Below, one piece after another: positions 28,536 to 37,412 of a stretch of DNA of 64,000 nucleotides. The notes under the pieces are model-generated. The model searched no databases and had not been told where the DNA came from. It worked only from the letters and a program-made list of their open reading frames with translations. Each line of letters begins with the position of its first letter. Within the stretch, counting starts at the first letter, position 1. Origin of the DNA: Pseudarthrobacter sulfonivorans (lineage in GTDB: Bacteria > Actinomycetota > Actinomycetes > Actinomycetales > Micrococcaceae); NCBI RefSeq assembly GCF_024391045.1, contig NZ_JANFCZ010000007.1:1-64000 (forward strand), in the 5' to 3' direction. The translations under genes were made by a program, and so were the position numbers.

Positions 28536-28934
28536 CTAGCGCTGCGGGATTACCGCGATGCCTTGGATTTCGATCATGGCCTCTTTTTGCCACAGCCGCG
28601 TGACGCCGATGCCGGCCATGGCGGGGTACTCCGTGCCCGCCATTTCGCGCCAGATCCGCCCAATTTCACGGCCGTTGGCCATGTAGTCGTCAACGTCCGT
28701 GAGATAGATGGTCACGGTGACGAGGTCCTCTGGCTGTCCGCCAGCCTCACGCAGGGTGGTGAGCACATTGGAAAATGCCTGCGTGAACTGTTCCACGATG
28801 CCTCCGGGAACGATTTTCATGTTCTTGTCCAAGGCAGTTTGACCGCCCAGGAACACGGTGTTGTCGGCAAGCACGCCGTGCGCGTAGCCCGATGGTTTAG
28901 GCAATGATGCGGGGTTGATCGTCTTGTGGCTCAT
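28536..28934 (-). CDS. RidA/YjgF-family protein lacking the substrate-binding Arg
   Basis: A 132-aa trimeric Rid-family protein. Canonical RidA hydrolyses reactive enamines/imines and uses a conserved Arg (the PARS-type motif) to hold the substrate carboxylate. Here the equivalent segment reads YPAMAGIGV, with Met in place of Arg, so it belongs to another Rid subgroup and should not be assumed to act on 2-aminoacrylate. AGGAGGAAC lies 5 bp before the ATG. It is the first gene of the leftward operon, divergent from the FAH gene. A plausible but unproven role is hydrolysis of an enamine intermediate of anthranilate breakdown. Confidence 0.87.
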   Translation of the reverse strand: MSHKTINPASLPKPSGYAHGVLADNTVFLGGQTALDKNMKIVPGGIVEQFTQAFSNVLTTLREAGGQPEDLVTVTIYLTDVDDYMANGREIGRIWREMAGTEYPAMAGIGVTRLWQKEAMIEIQGIAVIPQR

Positions 28935-29018
28935 GCTGTTCCTCCTCGTTGTTGCAAGTGCAAAAACTTCTGAAATGCCTCTGTGCAGATCATTTCCGCC
29001 GTGCTACATTGAGGATAT

Positions 29019-29048
29019 GTGACGATCGCAAAAAAGTCGACATATAGT
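29019..29048 (+). promoter_or_regulatory. Promoter of rightward anthranilate operon with 19-bp operator
   Basis: GTGACG (29019-29024), an 18-bp spacer and TATAGT (29043-29048) form a good sigma-70-type promoter, 21 bp before the FAH start codon. The -35 box is part of the 19-mer TGACGATCGCAAAAAAGTC (29020-29038). It matches 17 of 19 positions of an element at 40649-40667 on the opposite strand, in the island's other divergent promoter region. It is probably the operator of one of the two PaaX-type regulators in the island. Confidence 0.65.
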
Positions 29049-29069
29049 TTTCCTGAAGGGACACCAGTA

Positions 29070-29924
29070 ATGAAACTTGCCACCTTGCGCACCGCCACCG
29101 GAGGTACGACGGCAGCGCTCGCCACGGACGCTGGTTCGTATCTTCAGTTGCCGGCCAGCGATGTCGGGGCCCTCATGGCTCAACCGGAATGGCGGAGCAT
29201 CGTGGAGGTGGCCGCTGCATCGGCGGAGCAAACCGCCACTGCGGCCGCTGACGCTGACTTTGCCCCGCTACTGCCCCGTGCCGGGAAAGTAATCTGCTGC
29301 GGTCTGAACTACGGGGACCATATCGAGGAAATGGGGCGGGATATGCCCGAACACCCCACGCTTTTTGCCAAGTATGCAGACACCCTGCTGGGCGCATCCG
29401 ACGACGTGGAAGTCCATGGCAGCGGCCGGGTGGACTGGGAAGCCGAGCTGGCTGTCGTTGTCGGTTCTAACCTGTTCCGTGCAGACCAGGACCAGGCGCA
29501 GGCAGCCATCGCCGGATACACGGTTGCCAACGACGTCTCCATGCGGGACTGGCAAAACCGGACCCTGCAGTGGTTCCAGGGAAAGGCCTTCGACCACACC
29601 ACTCCGGTGGGACCCGTCATGCTGACCGCGGATGAGGTCGACGGCGACTTCGATGTCCGTGGCTACGTCAATGGCGAGCTCGTACAACAGGGGAACACCA
29701 GCACGTTGGTGTTCGGCCCGGCACAGCTCCTGTCCTACATCTCGCAGTTCACCATCCTGCGACCAGGCGACCTGGTACTCACCGGAACGCCCGGGGGAGT
29801 GGGGATGGGAATGACCCCGCCCCGTTTCCTGAAGGACGGCGACGTCCTCGTCACGGAAATCGATGGCATAGGCAGGCTGGAAAACCAGTTTCGTATCCAC
29901 GCCCCCGTATCCGTCAACACGTAG
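29070..29924 (+). CDS. Fumarylacetoacetate hydrolase family protein
   Basis: A 284-aa FAH-family enzyme. Family members hydrolyse C-C bonds of beta-diketones, decarboxylate or hydrate keto acids. The ATG at 29070 (GAAGGG upstream) gives a normal N-terminus. Visible are GLNYGDHIEEM, the two metal-binding Glu in DWEAELAVVVG, the Asp in ANDVSMRD, the active-site Lys in GKAFDHTTPVGP and the C-terminal TGTPGGVGMGM loop. It is the first gene of the rightward operon that holds the anthranilyl-CoA genes. Cleavage of a cyclic beta-diketone made from the dearomatised CoA ester would suit this family, but that is inference. Confidence 0.9.
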   Translation: MKLATLRTATGGTTAALATDAGSYLQLPASDVGALMAQPEWRSIVEVAAASAEQTATAAADADFAPLLPRAGKVICCGLNYGDHIEEMGRDMPEHPTLFAKYADTLLGASDDVEVHGSGRVDWEAELAVVVGSNLFRADQDQAQAAIAGYTVANDVSMRDWQNRTLQWFQGKAFDHTTPVGPVMLTADEVDGDFDVRGYVNGELVQQGNTSTLVFGPAQLLSYISQFTILRPGDLVLTGTPGGVGMGMTPPRFLKDGDVLVTEIDGIGRLENQFRIHAPVSVNT

Positions 29925-29952
29925 TTCCACACCAACTGATTAGGAGCGACCC

Positions 29953-30435
29953 ATGAGCCAGACCACCATCGAATACCGCCTCGAAGGCGACAATTCCATC
30001 TACGCGCAGGCTGACGGCAAGGTCATCCCCGTCGTCACCCGCGCCGGCGAGGAAGACACCAACACAGCGCAGTCCGGCGACTGCATCCGCGTCTCCGGAG
30101 TAAGCATCCAGCACACTCCGGCAACCAAGATCTGGTTCGGGCAGGTCTCTAACATTCCCGGCTACCGCTCGCTGCCGCACCATCACGGCGAGGCCGAGAC
30201 CGGCGGCTACGTGCTCCGCGGCCACGGTCGCATCTACTTCGGCGAGAACTACCAGGAGTTCCTCGACATGAAAGCCGGCGACTGGGTATTCGTGCCGCCG
30301 TTCATGCCCCACGTAGAAGCCAACATGTCCTTGACCGAAGAGCTGGTCTGGCTCACCGCCCGTACGCCGGAGAACCTCGTGGTCAACCTTGAGGACGTCG
30401 CCGACGAAACCCTCGCCGGTTACCGGAGGGCCTAG
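29953..30435 (+). CDS. Cupin domain protein
   Basis: A 160-aa single-cupin protein. The metal-binding motif 1 is GYRSLPHHHGEAETGGYVL (two His and a Glu) and motif 2 is GDWVFVPPFMPHVEAN with the further His. AGGAGCGACC precedes the ATG. It lies 28 bp after the FAH gene and 6 bp before the thioesterase, so it is co-transcribed. Small cupins of this kind include metal-dependent isomerases, dioxygenases and decarboxylases. A catalytic role in the lower anthranilate pathway is likely, but the reaction cannot be read from the sequence. Confidence 0.87.
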   Translation: MSQTTIEYRLEGDNSIYAQADGKVIPVVTRAGEEDTNTAQSGDCIRVSGVSIQHTPATKIWFGQVSNIPGYRSLPHHHGEAETGGYVLRGHGRIYFGENYQEFLDMKAGDWVFVPPFMPHVEANMSLTEELVWLTARTPENLVVNLEDVADETLAGYRRA

Positions 30436-30441
30436 AACGCC

Positions 30442-31317
30442 ATGGTCACTGGAACCCTGACCTCCGAGACCTTCCTCAAGGCCGTCGAACTTACGCCCGT
30501 TGAAGCCGAAGTCTTCGACGAAGCCTACGAAGCAACCACCCAGTATGTGCCGTGGCCCAAGGCGTACGGCGGGGACATGGTCGCCCAAGCCGCAGCCGCG
30601 ATGATGCGCTCGGTGGACACTGACAGGCAGCTCCACTCCATGCACAGCTACTTCATGCGACCGGTCGATATCGGATCGACCGTCCGCTACGAAGTGGAGC
30701 GTCTGCGCGACGGGCGCGGGTACTCCACCCGCACCGTCCGAGGCTTCCAGAACGGCAAGCCGGTCTACGCCGCGATGGGTTCCTTCCAGGTCCCCGAAGA
30801 CGGAACCGACTTCCAGACCGAGGCTCCCGCCGCCGTCGAACCCGCGTCGCTGCGTTCCGCCGCGGAGGTGCTGCGGGACACGACCGCAAGTCCAGCAACA
30901 GAGTATTGGTCCACGGGGCGCAGCTTCGACATGCGCCATATTCCCGGGCCGGTCTACGTCGAGCTTGAGGGCGGTTCTGTGCCGCAGCAAGCCATCTGGG
31001 TTAAGGCCTTCGATACGCTGCCCGACGACGCGGACCTCCACCGCACCGCCCTTGCCTACGTTTGCGATTACACGATCCTGGAGCCGCTGCTCAGGATCAA
31101 CGGTCTTAACTGGTCCAGCCCGGGGCTTGCCACGGCGAGCCTTGACCACTCCATGTGGTTCCACCGCGACGGCCGGGCCGATGATTGGGTTCTCTACGCT
31201 CAAGAGGCAATTTCCGGCCAAAGCAACAGGGGCCTGGCCATGGGCCGCTTCTTCGACCGGCAGGGCAGGCTCCTCGCCACGGTCGCCCAAGAGGGCATGA
31301 TTCGGGCCGGCGCCTAA
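30442..31317 (+). CDS. Acyl-CoA thioesterase, TesB-like double hotdog
   Basis: A 291-aa acyl-CoA thioesterase II family protein with two hotdog domains: residues 10-115 (FMRPVDIGSTVRYEVERLRDG) and 150-285 (AYVCDYTILEP, SLDHSMWFHRD, GLAMGRFFDRQGRLLATVAQ). The Asp in the ASLDHS segment and the downstream Gln/Ser residues fit the TesB active site. It hydrolyses CoA thioesters to free acid and CoA. In this operon it may release CoA after ring modification, or act as an overflow valve that recycles CoA. The spacing of 6 bp to the cupin gene indicates co-expression. Confidence 0.88.
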   Translation: MVTGTLTSETFLKAVELTPVEAEVFDEAYEATTQYVPWPKAYGGDMVAQAAAAMMRSVDTDRQLHSMHSYFMRPVDIGSTVRYEVERLRDGRGYSTRTVRGFQNGKPVYAAMGSFQVPEDGTDFQTEAPAAVEPASLRSAAEVLRDTTASPATEYWSTGRSFDMRHIPGPVYVELEGGSVPQQAIWVKAFDTLPDDADLHRTALAYVCDYTILEPLLRINGLNWSSPGLATASLDHSMWFHRDGRADDWVLYAQEAISGQSNRGLAMGRFFDRQGRLLATVAQEGMIRAGA

Positions 31318-31363
31318 AACACCGCCCATCAGCTTCAACGACGCACTACAGAAAGGAACGGCC

Positions 31364-33037
31364 ATGACCATGATGCCCTCGGCACACGTCGACACGTTCA
31401 CCCGTGACCACTTGCCGCCCGCCGAGACGTGGCCGGCGCTCGAGTTCACCCTCCCGGAACTCCATTACCCGGAACGGCTTAACGCTGCCACCGTGCTGAT
31501 CGACGACGCCGTCGAGACGTTCGGCGCAGACCGGCCGGCCCTCAGGACTCCAGACGGCGCTGTCTGGACCTACGGACAGCTGCAGAAGCGCTCCAACCAA
31601 GTGGCCCAGGTCCTCGCGGAGGACCTGGGCGTCGTGCCCGGGAACCGCGTGCTGCTGCGCGGCCCCAACAACCCTTGGACCGTCGCTGCCTGGCTTGGCG
31701 TGCTGAAAGCAGGGGCTGTGGTTGTTACCACCATGCCAATGCTGCGCTCCAGCGAGGTATCTACTCTGATCCAGCTGACACAGCCGGTAGTCGCGATCTC
31801 CGATCACCGCTTCTTGGACGAGCTGGCGGTAGCTGCAGGGGATGACCTCACCGTCCTGACCTATGGAGGGCACGACGGCGACGATCTAGCCGCGCGCTGC
31901 CAGGCCAAAAGCGGGGAATTCACGGCTGTTGACACTGCCGCGGACGACGTCGCCCTGTTGGGGCCGACGTCGGGCACCACCGGTGTGCCGAAGGTGACCA
32001 TGCACTTCCACCGGGACATCCTGGCGAACGCGGACACCTTCGCCCGCTACATCCTGGAGCCCACTGCGGACGACGTTTTCGCCGGTTCGCCTCCCCTTGC
32101 CTTCACATTCGGGCTCGGGGGATTGGTCGTCTTTCCGCTGCGGTTTGGTGCGTCGTCGCTCCTGACCGAAAAGGCCGGCCCGGTGGAACTCGCCGAGAAC
32201 GCGGCGGCCGCCGGCGCCACCATCCTCTTCACAGCGCCCACGGCGTACCGTGCCATCCTCAAGGAAAATCGCGGCGACCTGCTTCGCAGCCTGCGCGTCG
32301 GAGTTTCCGCCGGGGAGCACCTGTCAAAGGAAACGTGGGAAGCGGTGCATGAGGCCACAGGTTTGCGCCTGGTCAACGGCATCGGTGCCACTGAAATGCT
32401 GCACGTCTTCATTTCAGCCGCCGGAGACGAGATCCGCCCCGGCACAACAGGTCGAGCTGTCCCAGGTTTCAGGGCCACAATCCTCGACGAGGAAGGCAAC
32501 GAGCTCGGCCCGGGCAACATCGGCCGCTTGGCCGTCATCGGTCCCACCGGTTGCCGCTACCTCGATGACCCACGGCAGGCAAACTACGTGGTCGGCGGCT
32601 GGAACGTCACCGGCGATACGTTCTCCATGGACGAGGACGGGTACTTCACATACCAGGCCCGCTCGGACAACATGATCGTCTCCTCCGGCTACAACATCGG
32701 TGCTCCCGAGGTTGAGGCCGCAATCGACCAGCACCCGGATGTGGTGGAGAACGCGGTAATCGGCCGACCAGATCCTGATCGCGGCAGCATCGTGTGCGCG
32801 TTCGTCGTCCTGCGCGAAGGCGTCATCGGAGACGCCGTAAAACGCAAGGAAATCCAGGACTTCGTGAAGCAGACCATCGCCCCGTACAAGTATCCGCGGG
32901 ACGTCCGCTTCGTCACCGGACTGCCACGCAATCCCAGCGGCAAACTCCAGCACTTTAAGCTCCGCGACGGCCTCCTCAACGAGGACCCGACGAACAAAAC
33001 ACAACAACTTACCACCGCCGGCCAGAGCCAGGCCTAA
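31364..33037 (+). CDS. abmG: 2-Aminobenzoate-CoA ligase
   Basis: A 557-aa AMP-forming acyl-CoA ligase that activates an aromatic acid, here most likely anthranilate, to its CoA thioester. Motifs are GPTSGTTGVPK (P-loop, about residue 204), GATEML (A5), GWNVTGDTFSMDEDGYF (A7), the R-containing ARSDNMI and the catalytic Lys region NPSGKLQHF. AAAGGAAC precedes the ATG. The gene lies 14 bp upstream of the fused monooxygenase/reductase that acts on anthranilyl-CoA, which fixes the likely substrate. Benzoate- or salicylate-type ligases are the main alternatives. Confidence 0.87.
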   Translation: MTMMPSAHVDTFTRDHLPPAETWPALEFTLPELHYPERLNAATVLIDDAVETFGADRPALRTPDGAVWTYGQLQKRSNQVAQVLAEDLGVVPGNRVLLRGPNNPWTVAAWLGVLKAGAVVVTTMPMLRSSEVSTLIQLTQPVVAISDHRFLDELAVAAGDDLTVLTYGGHDGDDLAARCQAKSGEFTAVDTAADDVALLGPTSGTTGVPKVTMHFHRDILANADTFARYILEPTADDVFAGSPPLAFTFGLGGLVVFPLRFGASSLLTEKAGPVELAENAAAAGATILFTAPTAYRAILKENRGDLLRSLRVGVSAGEHLSKETWEAVHEATGLRLVNGIGATEMLHVFISAAGDEIRPGTTGRAVPGFRATILDEEGNELGPGNIGRLAVIGPTGCRYLDDPRQANYVVGGWNVTGDTFSMDEDGYFTYQARSDNMIVSSGYNIGAPEVEAAIDQHPDVVENAVIGRPDPDRGSIVCAFVVLREGVIGDAVKRKEIQDFVKQTIAPYKYPRDVRFVTGLPRNPSGKLQHFKLRDGLLNEDPTNKTQQLTTAGQSQA

Positions 33038-33051
33038 GAAGGAGCATCACC

Positions 33052-35442
33052 ATGAAGATCGCAATCGTTGGAGGCGGCCCCGGCGGTCTCTACTTCGCAG
33101 CATTGATGAAGCAGCTGGACCCGTCACACGACATCACCCTCTGGGAACGCAACGCTGCCAGCGACACCTTTGGCTTCGGCGTCGTCTTTTCCGACGAGAC
33201 ACTCGGCGGCATCGGCAACGCAGACCCTGTGGTGGCCGAGTACATGAGCCGTCGCTTCGCCCGCTGGTCCGACATCGACATTCACTTCCGCGGCGAGATG
33301 ATCACCGTCGGCGGTCAGGGCTTTGCTGCCATGAGCCGCAAGGAACTGCTGGAGCTGCTGCAGCGCCGCTGCATCGAACTGAACGTCGACGTGCGGTTCA
33401 GCACTCTGGCCCCGGTCATCGAGGAACTCGAAGCGAACTACGATCTTGTCCTCGCTGCAGACGGCATCAACTCCCAGATCCGCGCCAAATACGCCGACTC
33501 CTTCCAGCCGGACCTGGACCCCCGCACCAACAAGTTCATGTGGCTCGGAACGGACCAGGTGTTCGAGGCCTTCAAATTCTTCGTGAAGGAAACCGAGTGG
33601 GGCGTCATGCAAATCCACGGCTACCCGTACTCGGATGAGGGCTCCACGTTCATCGTGGAAATGCACGATGACGTGTGGCACGCTGCGGGCTTCGACGAGA
33701 CTGCCAGCGAGATCTTTCCCCCCGGTGTTTCGGATGAGAAGGCAATCGCCAAGATCCGGGAGATCTTCGCCGAGGAACTGGACGGCTACGAGGTCCTTTC
33801 CAACAACTCCAAGTGGATCAACTTCACCACCGTCCGCAACCAGAGTTGGCGCAAAGGCAACGTGGTGCTGCTCGGCGACGCCGCCCACACCGCGCACTTC
33901 TCCATCGGCTCAGGCACCAAACTCGCCATGGAAGATTCTCTGGCCCTGGCTGCCTGCCTCCACGAGCACTCCGATGTTGAGTCTGCACTGGTGGCCTACG
34001 AGGCCGAGCGCCGGCCCGTGGTCGCCTCCACCCAGCGTGCCGCGCAGGCGTCGCTGGAGTGGTTCGAGCGGATCGGGCAGTACAAGGACCAGGACCCCAC
34101 ACAGTTCGCGTTCAACCTGCTCACCCGCAGCCGCCGCATCACGCAGGAGAACCTGCGCCTGCGCGACCCGGAGTTCGCCCAAGCCGTGGACCAAAACTTC
34201 GCCGAGTCCCAGGGCCTCACCGAGGTCGCACCAGCCATGTTCCAGCCATTCCGTGTTGGCGGGTTGGAGCTAAAGAACCGCATCGTGGTCTCACCGATGG
34301 ACATGTACTCCGCGGTTGACGGCGTTCCGGGCGACTTCCACAAAGTCCACATTGGTTCCAAGGCGCTCGGTGGCGCCGGCCTGGTGATGACCGAAATGGT
34401 CTGCGTCTCCGCAGCCGGCCGCATCACACCCGGCTGCAGCGGCCTGTACACCGACAGCCAGCGGGACAGCTGGAAGGAAATCGTGGATTTCGTCCACGCC
34501 CACTCGACAGCCAAGATCGGTGCCCAGTTGGGCCACTCCGGCCGCAAGGGTTCCACCAAGCTCATGTGGGACGGCATCGATCAGCCCCTAGAATCCGGCA
34601 ACTGGGTGACTGTCGGACCGTCCGCGCTGCCCTACGGCCCGGAAAACCAGACGCCCGCCGTGCTGGACCGCGCAGGCATGGAAGCCATCAAGGAAGAGTT
34701 CGTCGCCTCCACCCTCCGCGCCGAGCAGGCAGGCTTCGACCTCCTGGAAATCCACGCCGCCCACGGCTACCTGCTGTCATCCTTCCTCTCCCCGGTATCC
34801 AACAAGCGGACGGACGAATACGGTGGCAGCCTGGAGAACCGGCTGCGGTTCCCGCTGGAAGTGTTCGACGCCGTCCGCGCGGCTTGGCCGGCAGCCAAGC
34901 CTGTGACGGTTCGCATCTCCGCCACAGACTGGATCGAAGGTGGCAACACATCCGACGATTCCGTCGAGATCGCCCGGGCCTTCGTCACCCACGGCGCTGC
35001 CGGTCTGGACATTTCCACCGGCCAGATAGCCAAGGAAGAGAAGCCCGCCTTCGGCCGCAGCTACCAAACCCCCTTCGCTGACCGCATCCGTCAGGAAGTA
35101 GCCGAGCCGGCAGGAGCCGCCGTGATCGCCGTCGGCGCGATCTCCAGTTACGACGACGTGAATTCAATCCTCCTGGCAGGCCGCGCAGACCTCATCGCCC
35201 TGGGCCGGACCCACCTCTACGATCCCCAATGGACCCTGCACGCTGCCGCTGAACAGGAATACCAGGGCCCCGGCGCTGCCTGGATTCCGCAGTTCCGCGC
35301 CGGCCGCCGCAAGCCGCCGAGCACCCGCACCGACGCTGTCCGTCCACGGCTGTCCCTTTTGAAGGAACAGGATTCCGACGCGGCCAACACCCACATGCGC
35401 TGGACACCCGCTTCCGCCGCCGCCTCGCTGTTGGTGAAGTAG
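33052..35442 (+). CDS. abmA: 2-Aminobenzoyl-CoA monooxygenase/reductase (fused)
   Basis: A 796-aa two-domain flavoprotein. Residues 1-385 form an FAD monooxygenase (VGGGPGGLYFAALM, LAADG, and the second FAD motif LLGDAAHTAHFSIGSGTKLA). Residues 400-770 form an old-yellow-enzyme-type FMN reductase (FQPFRVGGLELKNRIVVSPM, HAAHGYLLSSFLSP, RTDEYGGSLENR). This fusion is the hallmark of the enzyme that hydroxylates and dearomatises anthranilyl-CoA to 2-amino-5-oxocyclohex-1-enecarbonyl-CoA, known from Azoarcus evansii. AAGGAG precedes the ATG. It is followed 2 bp later by the transporter gene. Confidence 0.94.
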   Translation: MKIAIVGGGPGGLYFAALMKQLDPSHDITLWERNAASDTFGFGVVFSDETLGGIGNADPVVAEYMSRRFARWSDIDIHFRGEMITVGGQGFAAMSRKELLELLQRRCIELNVDVRFSTLAPVIEELEANYDLVLAADGINSQIRAKYADSFQPDLDPRTNKFMWLGTDQVFEAFKFFVKETEWGVMQIHGYPYSDEGSTFIVEMHDDVWHAAGFDETASEIFPPGVSDEKAIAKIREIFAEELDGYEVLSNNSKWINFTTVRNQSWRKGNVVLLGDAAHTAHFSIGSGTKLAMEDSLALAACLHEHSDVESALVAYEAERRPVVASTQRAAQASLEWFERIGQYKDQDPTQFAFNLLTRSRRITQENLRLRDPEFAQAVDQNFAESQGLTEVAPAMFQPFRVGGLELKNRIVVSPMDMYSAVDGVPGDFHKVHIGSKALGGAGLVMTEMVCVSAAGRITPGCSGLYTDSQRDSWKEIVDFVHAHSTAKIGAQLGHSGRKGSTKLMWDGIDQPLESGNWVTVGPSALPYGPENQTPAVLDRAGMEAIKEEFVASTLRAEQAGFDLLEIHAAHGYLLSSFLSPVSNKRTDEYGGSLENRLRFPLEVFDAVRAAWPAAKPVTVRISATDWIEGGNTSDDSVEIARAFVTHGAAGLDISTGQIAKEEKPAFGRSYQTPFADRIRQEVAEPAGAAVIAVGAISSYDDVNSILLAGRADLIALGRTHLYDPQWTLHAAAEQEYQGPGAAWIPQFRAGRRKPPSTRTDAVRPRLSLLKEQDSDAANTHMRWTPASAAASLLVK

Positions 35443-35444
35443 CC

Positions 35445-36812
35445 ATGGCCACCCCTACCGTCAACGATTGGAAAGTTCCGACGCGCACGACCGGCCTGGT
35501 GCTGTTCTGCTGCTGGCTCGCGATCCTCGCTGAAGGCTACGACGTCGGCGTCCTCGGAGCAGTACTGCCTGCGCTCGCCGAATACAAGGAATGGAGCCTC
35601 AGCCCGCTGCAATTGGGCGGACTGGGATCCTATGCTCTGATCGGCATGCTTATCGGTGCACTGTTCATCGGCACGCTGAGCGACCTCGTCGGCCGCAAAA
35701 AAATGCTCATCGCCTCCATGCTGATCTTCTCCCTCACCCAGGCAGGTGCAGCTTGGGCGCCGACACCTGAGCTGTTTGGACTGTTCCGGCTGGTGGGAGG
35801 TCTGGGCATGGGCGGCGTGATCCCTGTGGCAGCAGCGCTGACCATCGAATATTCGGCCCCGAACAAACGCTCTTTCAACTATGGCCTCATGTACTCCGGA
35901 TATTCACTGGGCATCGTGGCAGCCGCTCTGGCCGCACTGTTCGTGCTGCCCACCGGGGGATGGCGTGCCGTGATCTTCATTGGTGCTGTGCCGGTGCTTC
36001 TGGTGCCGGTGCTTTGGAAATTCCTCCCGGAATCCCTCGAATTCCTTGAGTCCAAGGGCCGGAAAGCGGAGGCCAAGGCTCTCGCTGCCAAGCTGCAGAT
36101 CACCGACTACATTCCGGTTGTCCCAGTGGCTAGCCTGGAGCCGGGCTCGTCCCCGGATCCGTGGTGGAAGACCATAACGACGATGTTCTCACCCACCTAT
36201 CTGCGTTCCACCGTGTTTTTCTGGATCTCGCTGTTTTGTGGCCTGCTGCTCGTCTACGGTCTGAACACTTGGCTGCCGAGCATCATGAAGAAGGCCGGCT
36301 ATGACCTCGGCTCATCTCTCACGTTCCTGTTGGTCTTCAGCCTTGCATCCGCCATCGGTGGCCTTATCCTGGGACGTGCAGCGGATAGGTACGGCAAGAA
36401 GCTCATCCTGGTGGTGTTCTACATCCTGGGCGGCCTTGGCATCATGCTGCTTATTTTTCCGAACACCATGGTGGTCAACCTGCTGTTCGTGGCCTTCGCC
36501 GGCATCGGTTCCATCTCCACATCGCTGGTGCTCACGGGATACATCGCCGACTACTACCCGGCCAACGTCCGCGGCACCGCCACCGGCTGGGCCTTAAGCT
36601 TCGCGAGGCTTGGTGCCATCTCCGGTCCTTTGATAGGCGGCTGGATTGCTGGATCCAACCTGCCGTTTGAGGCGAACTTCGTGATCTTCGCGGGCATCGC
36701 GATGCTGGCGGCAGGTGCCGTTGTGATGATTCCCAAGCCCAAGTCCGCACCCTCCATACCAGCTCTCAGAGGGGACCCGAACGAAGAGAACAGCGCTCTC
36801 GAGGCGCGCTAA
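35445..36812 (+). CDS. MFS aromatic-acid:H+ symporter
   Basis: A 455-aa major facilitator transporter with 12 predicted membrane segments and the loop signature GTLSDLVGRKKM between segments 2 and 3, repeated as GRAADRYGKK in the second half. The sequence (EGYDVGVLGAVLPAL near the N-terminus) is that of the aromatic acid:H+ symporter group (BenK/PcaK-like). It presumably imports anthranilate or a precursor aromatic acid. The 2-bp gap to the monooxygenase/reductase gene shows it belongs to the same operon. Confidence 0.92.
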   Translation: MATPTVNDWKVPTRTTGLVLFCCWLAILAEGYDVGVLGAVLPALAEYKEWSLSPLQLGGLGSYALIGMLIGALFIGTLSDLVGRKKMLIASMLIFSLTQAGAAWAPTPELFGLFRLVGGLGMGGVIPVAAALTIEYSAPNKRSFNYGLMYSGYSLGIVAAALAALFVLPTGGWRAVIFIGAVPVLLVPVLWKFLPESLEFLESKGRKAEAKALAAKLQITDYIPVVPVASLEPGSSPDPWWKTITTMFSPTYLRSTVFFWISLFCGLLLVYGLNTWLPSIMKKAGYDLGSSLTFLLVFSLASAIGGLILGRAADRYGKKLILVVFYILGGLGIMLLIFPNTMVVNLLFVAFAGIGSISTSLVLTGYIADYYPANVRGTATGWALSFARLGAISGPLIGGWIAGSNLPFEANFVIFAGIAMLAAGAVVMIPKPKSAPSIPALRGDPNEENSALEAR

Positions 36813-36820
36813 GGAGAACC

Positions 36821-37348
36821 ATGGATCACCCTGGCATGCTGGAGAACCCCTCCATGGAGACACTCTCCCCGGGAAGTGCCGAGTTTCCGGAAGCGACGGT
36901 CGAGCGCACCGTCGAGTGGGTGGATACCGACGCCTCCGGTCACCAGCACAATTCGGCCATCCTCCGATGGGTCGAGGCCGCCGAGGCCGAGCTCTTCAGA
37001 AATCTTGCACAGCCCGGGTATTTCCCCAGCGCACCCCGGGTCCAGCAATTAATCAACTACAAGGCCAAGCTCTGGTTCGGCCAGCGCGTCACTGCCACGG
37101 TAAAAATCCGCGCGCTCGGCCGGACCTCGCTGACGATGGCTTTCGAGGTCCGCGGGTTCACGGCTGGCAGTCCCGGCGCAGGCACCAGCGACGCCGGCAC
37201 TGACGATGGCGGCACTGTGGCCGCAACCGGGACAGTAACCACGGTGTACGTCCCCCAGGGCGCTGCCGCCGCAGAACCGTGGCCGGCGGACTTTGTCCGG
37301 GCCGTCCGCGGCGGTAGCGGCAGAGGGCCCGGCACTGGTTTAGTTTGA
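36821..37348 (+). CDS. 4-Hydroxybenzoyl-CoA thioesterase-like hotdog protein
   Basis: A 175-aa single-hotdog thioesterase family protein. The catalytic stretch WVDTDASGHQHNSAILRW has the Asp and His arrangement of the 4HBT family. AAGGAGA precedes the ATG. The C-terminal 50 residues contain a Gly/Ala/Thr/Asp-rich insert (GTSDAGTDDGGT) and end in a Gly-rich tail. It is the second thioesterase of the operon and may act on a different CoA ester than the TesB-like one. An acyl-carrier or proofreading role is also possible. Confidence 0.84.
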   Translation: MDHPGMLENPSMETLSPGSAEFPEATVERTVEWVDTDASGHQHNSAILRWVEAAEAELFRNLAQPGYFPSAPRVQQLINYKAKLWFGQRVTATVKIRALGRTSLTMAFEVRGFTAGSPGAGTSDAGTDDGGTVAATGTVTTVYVPQGAAAAEPWPADFVRAVRGGSGRGPGTGLV

Positions 37349-37359
37349 TCGCCAATCAA

Positions 37360-37391
37360 CTGCAGGCCCTCGTAATCCCGGGGGCCTGCAG
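37360..37391 (+). terminator. Hairpin between thioesterase and PaaX gene
   Basis: Perfect 10-bp stem CTGCAGGCCC / GGGCCTGCAG with a 12-nt loop, 11 bp after the thioesterase stop and 21 bp before the PaaX start. There is no T-tract. It may partly end the catabolic transcript, so that the regulator is made at a lower level. Confidence 0.5.
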
Positions 37392-37412
37392 GAATCCAGG
37401 TTAGAGGTGTTC

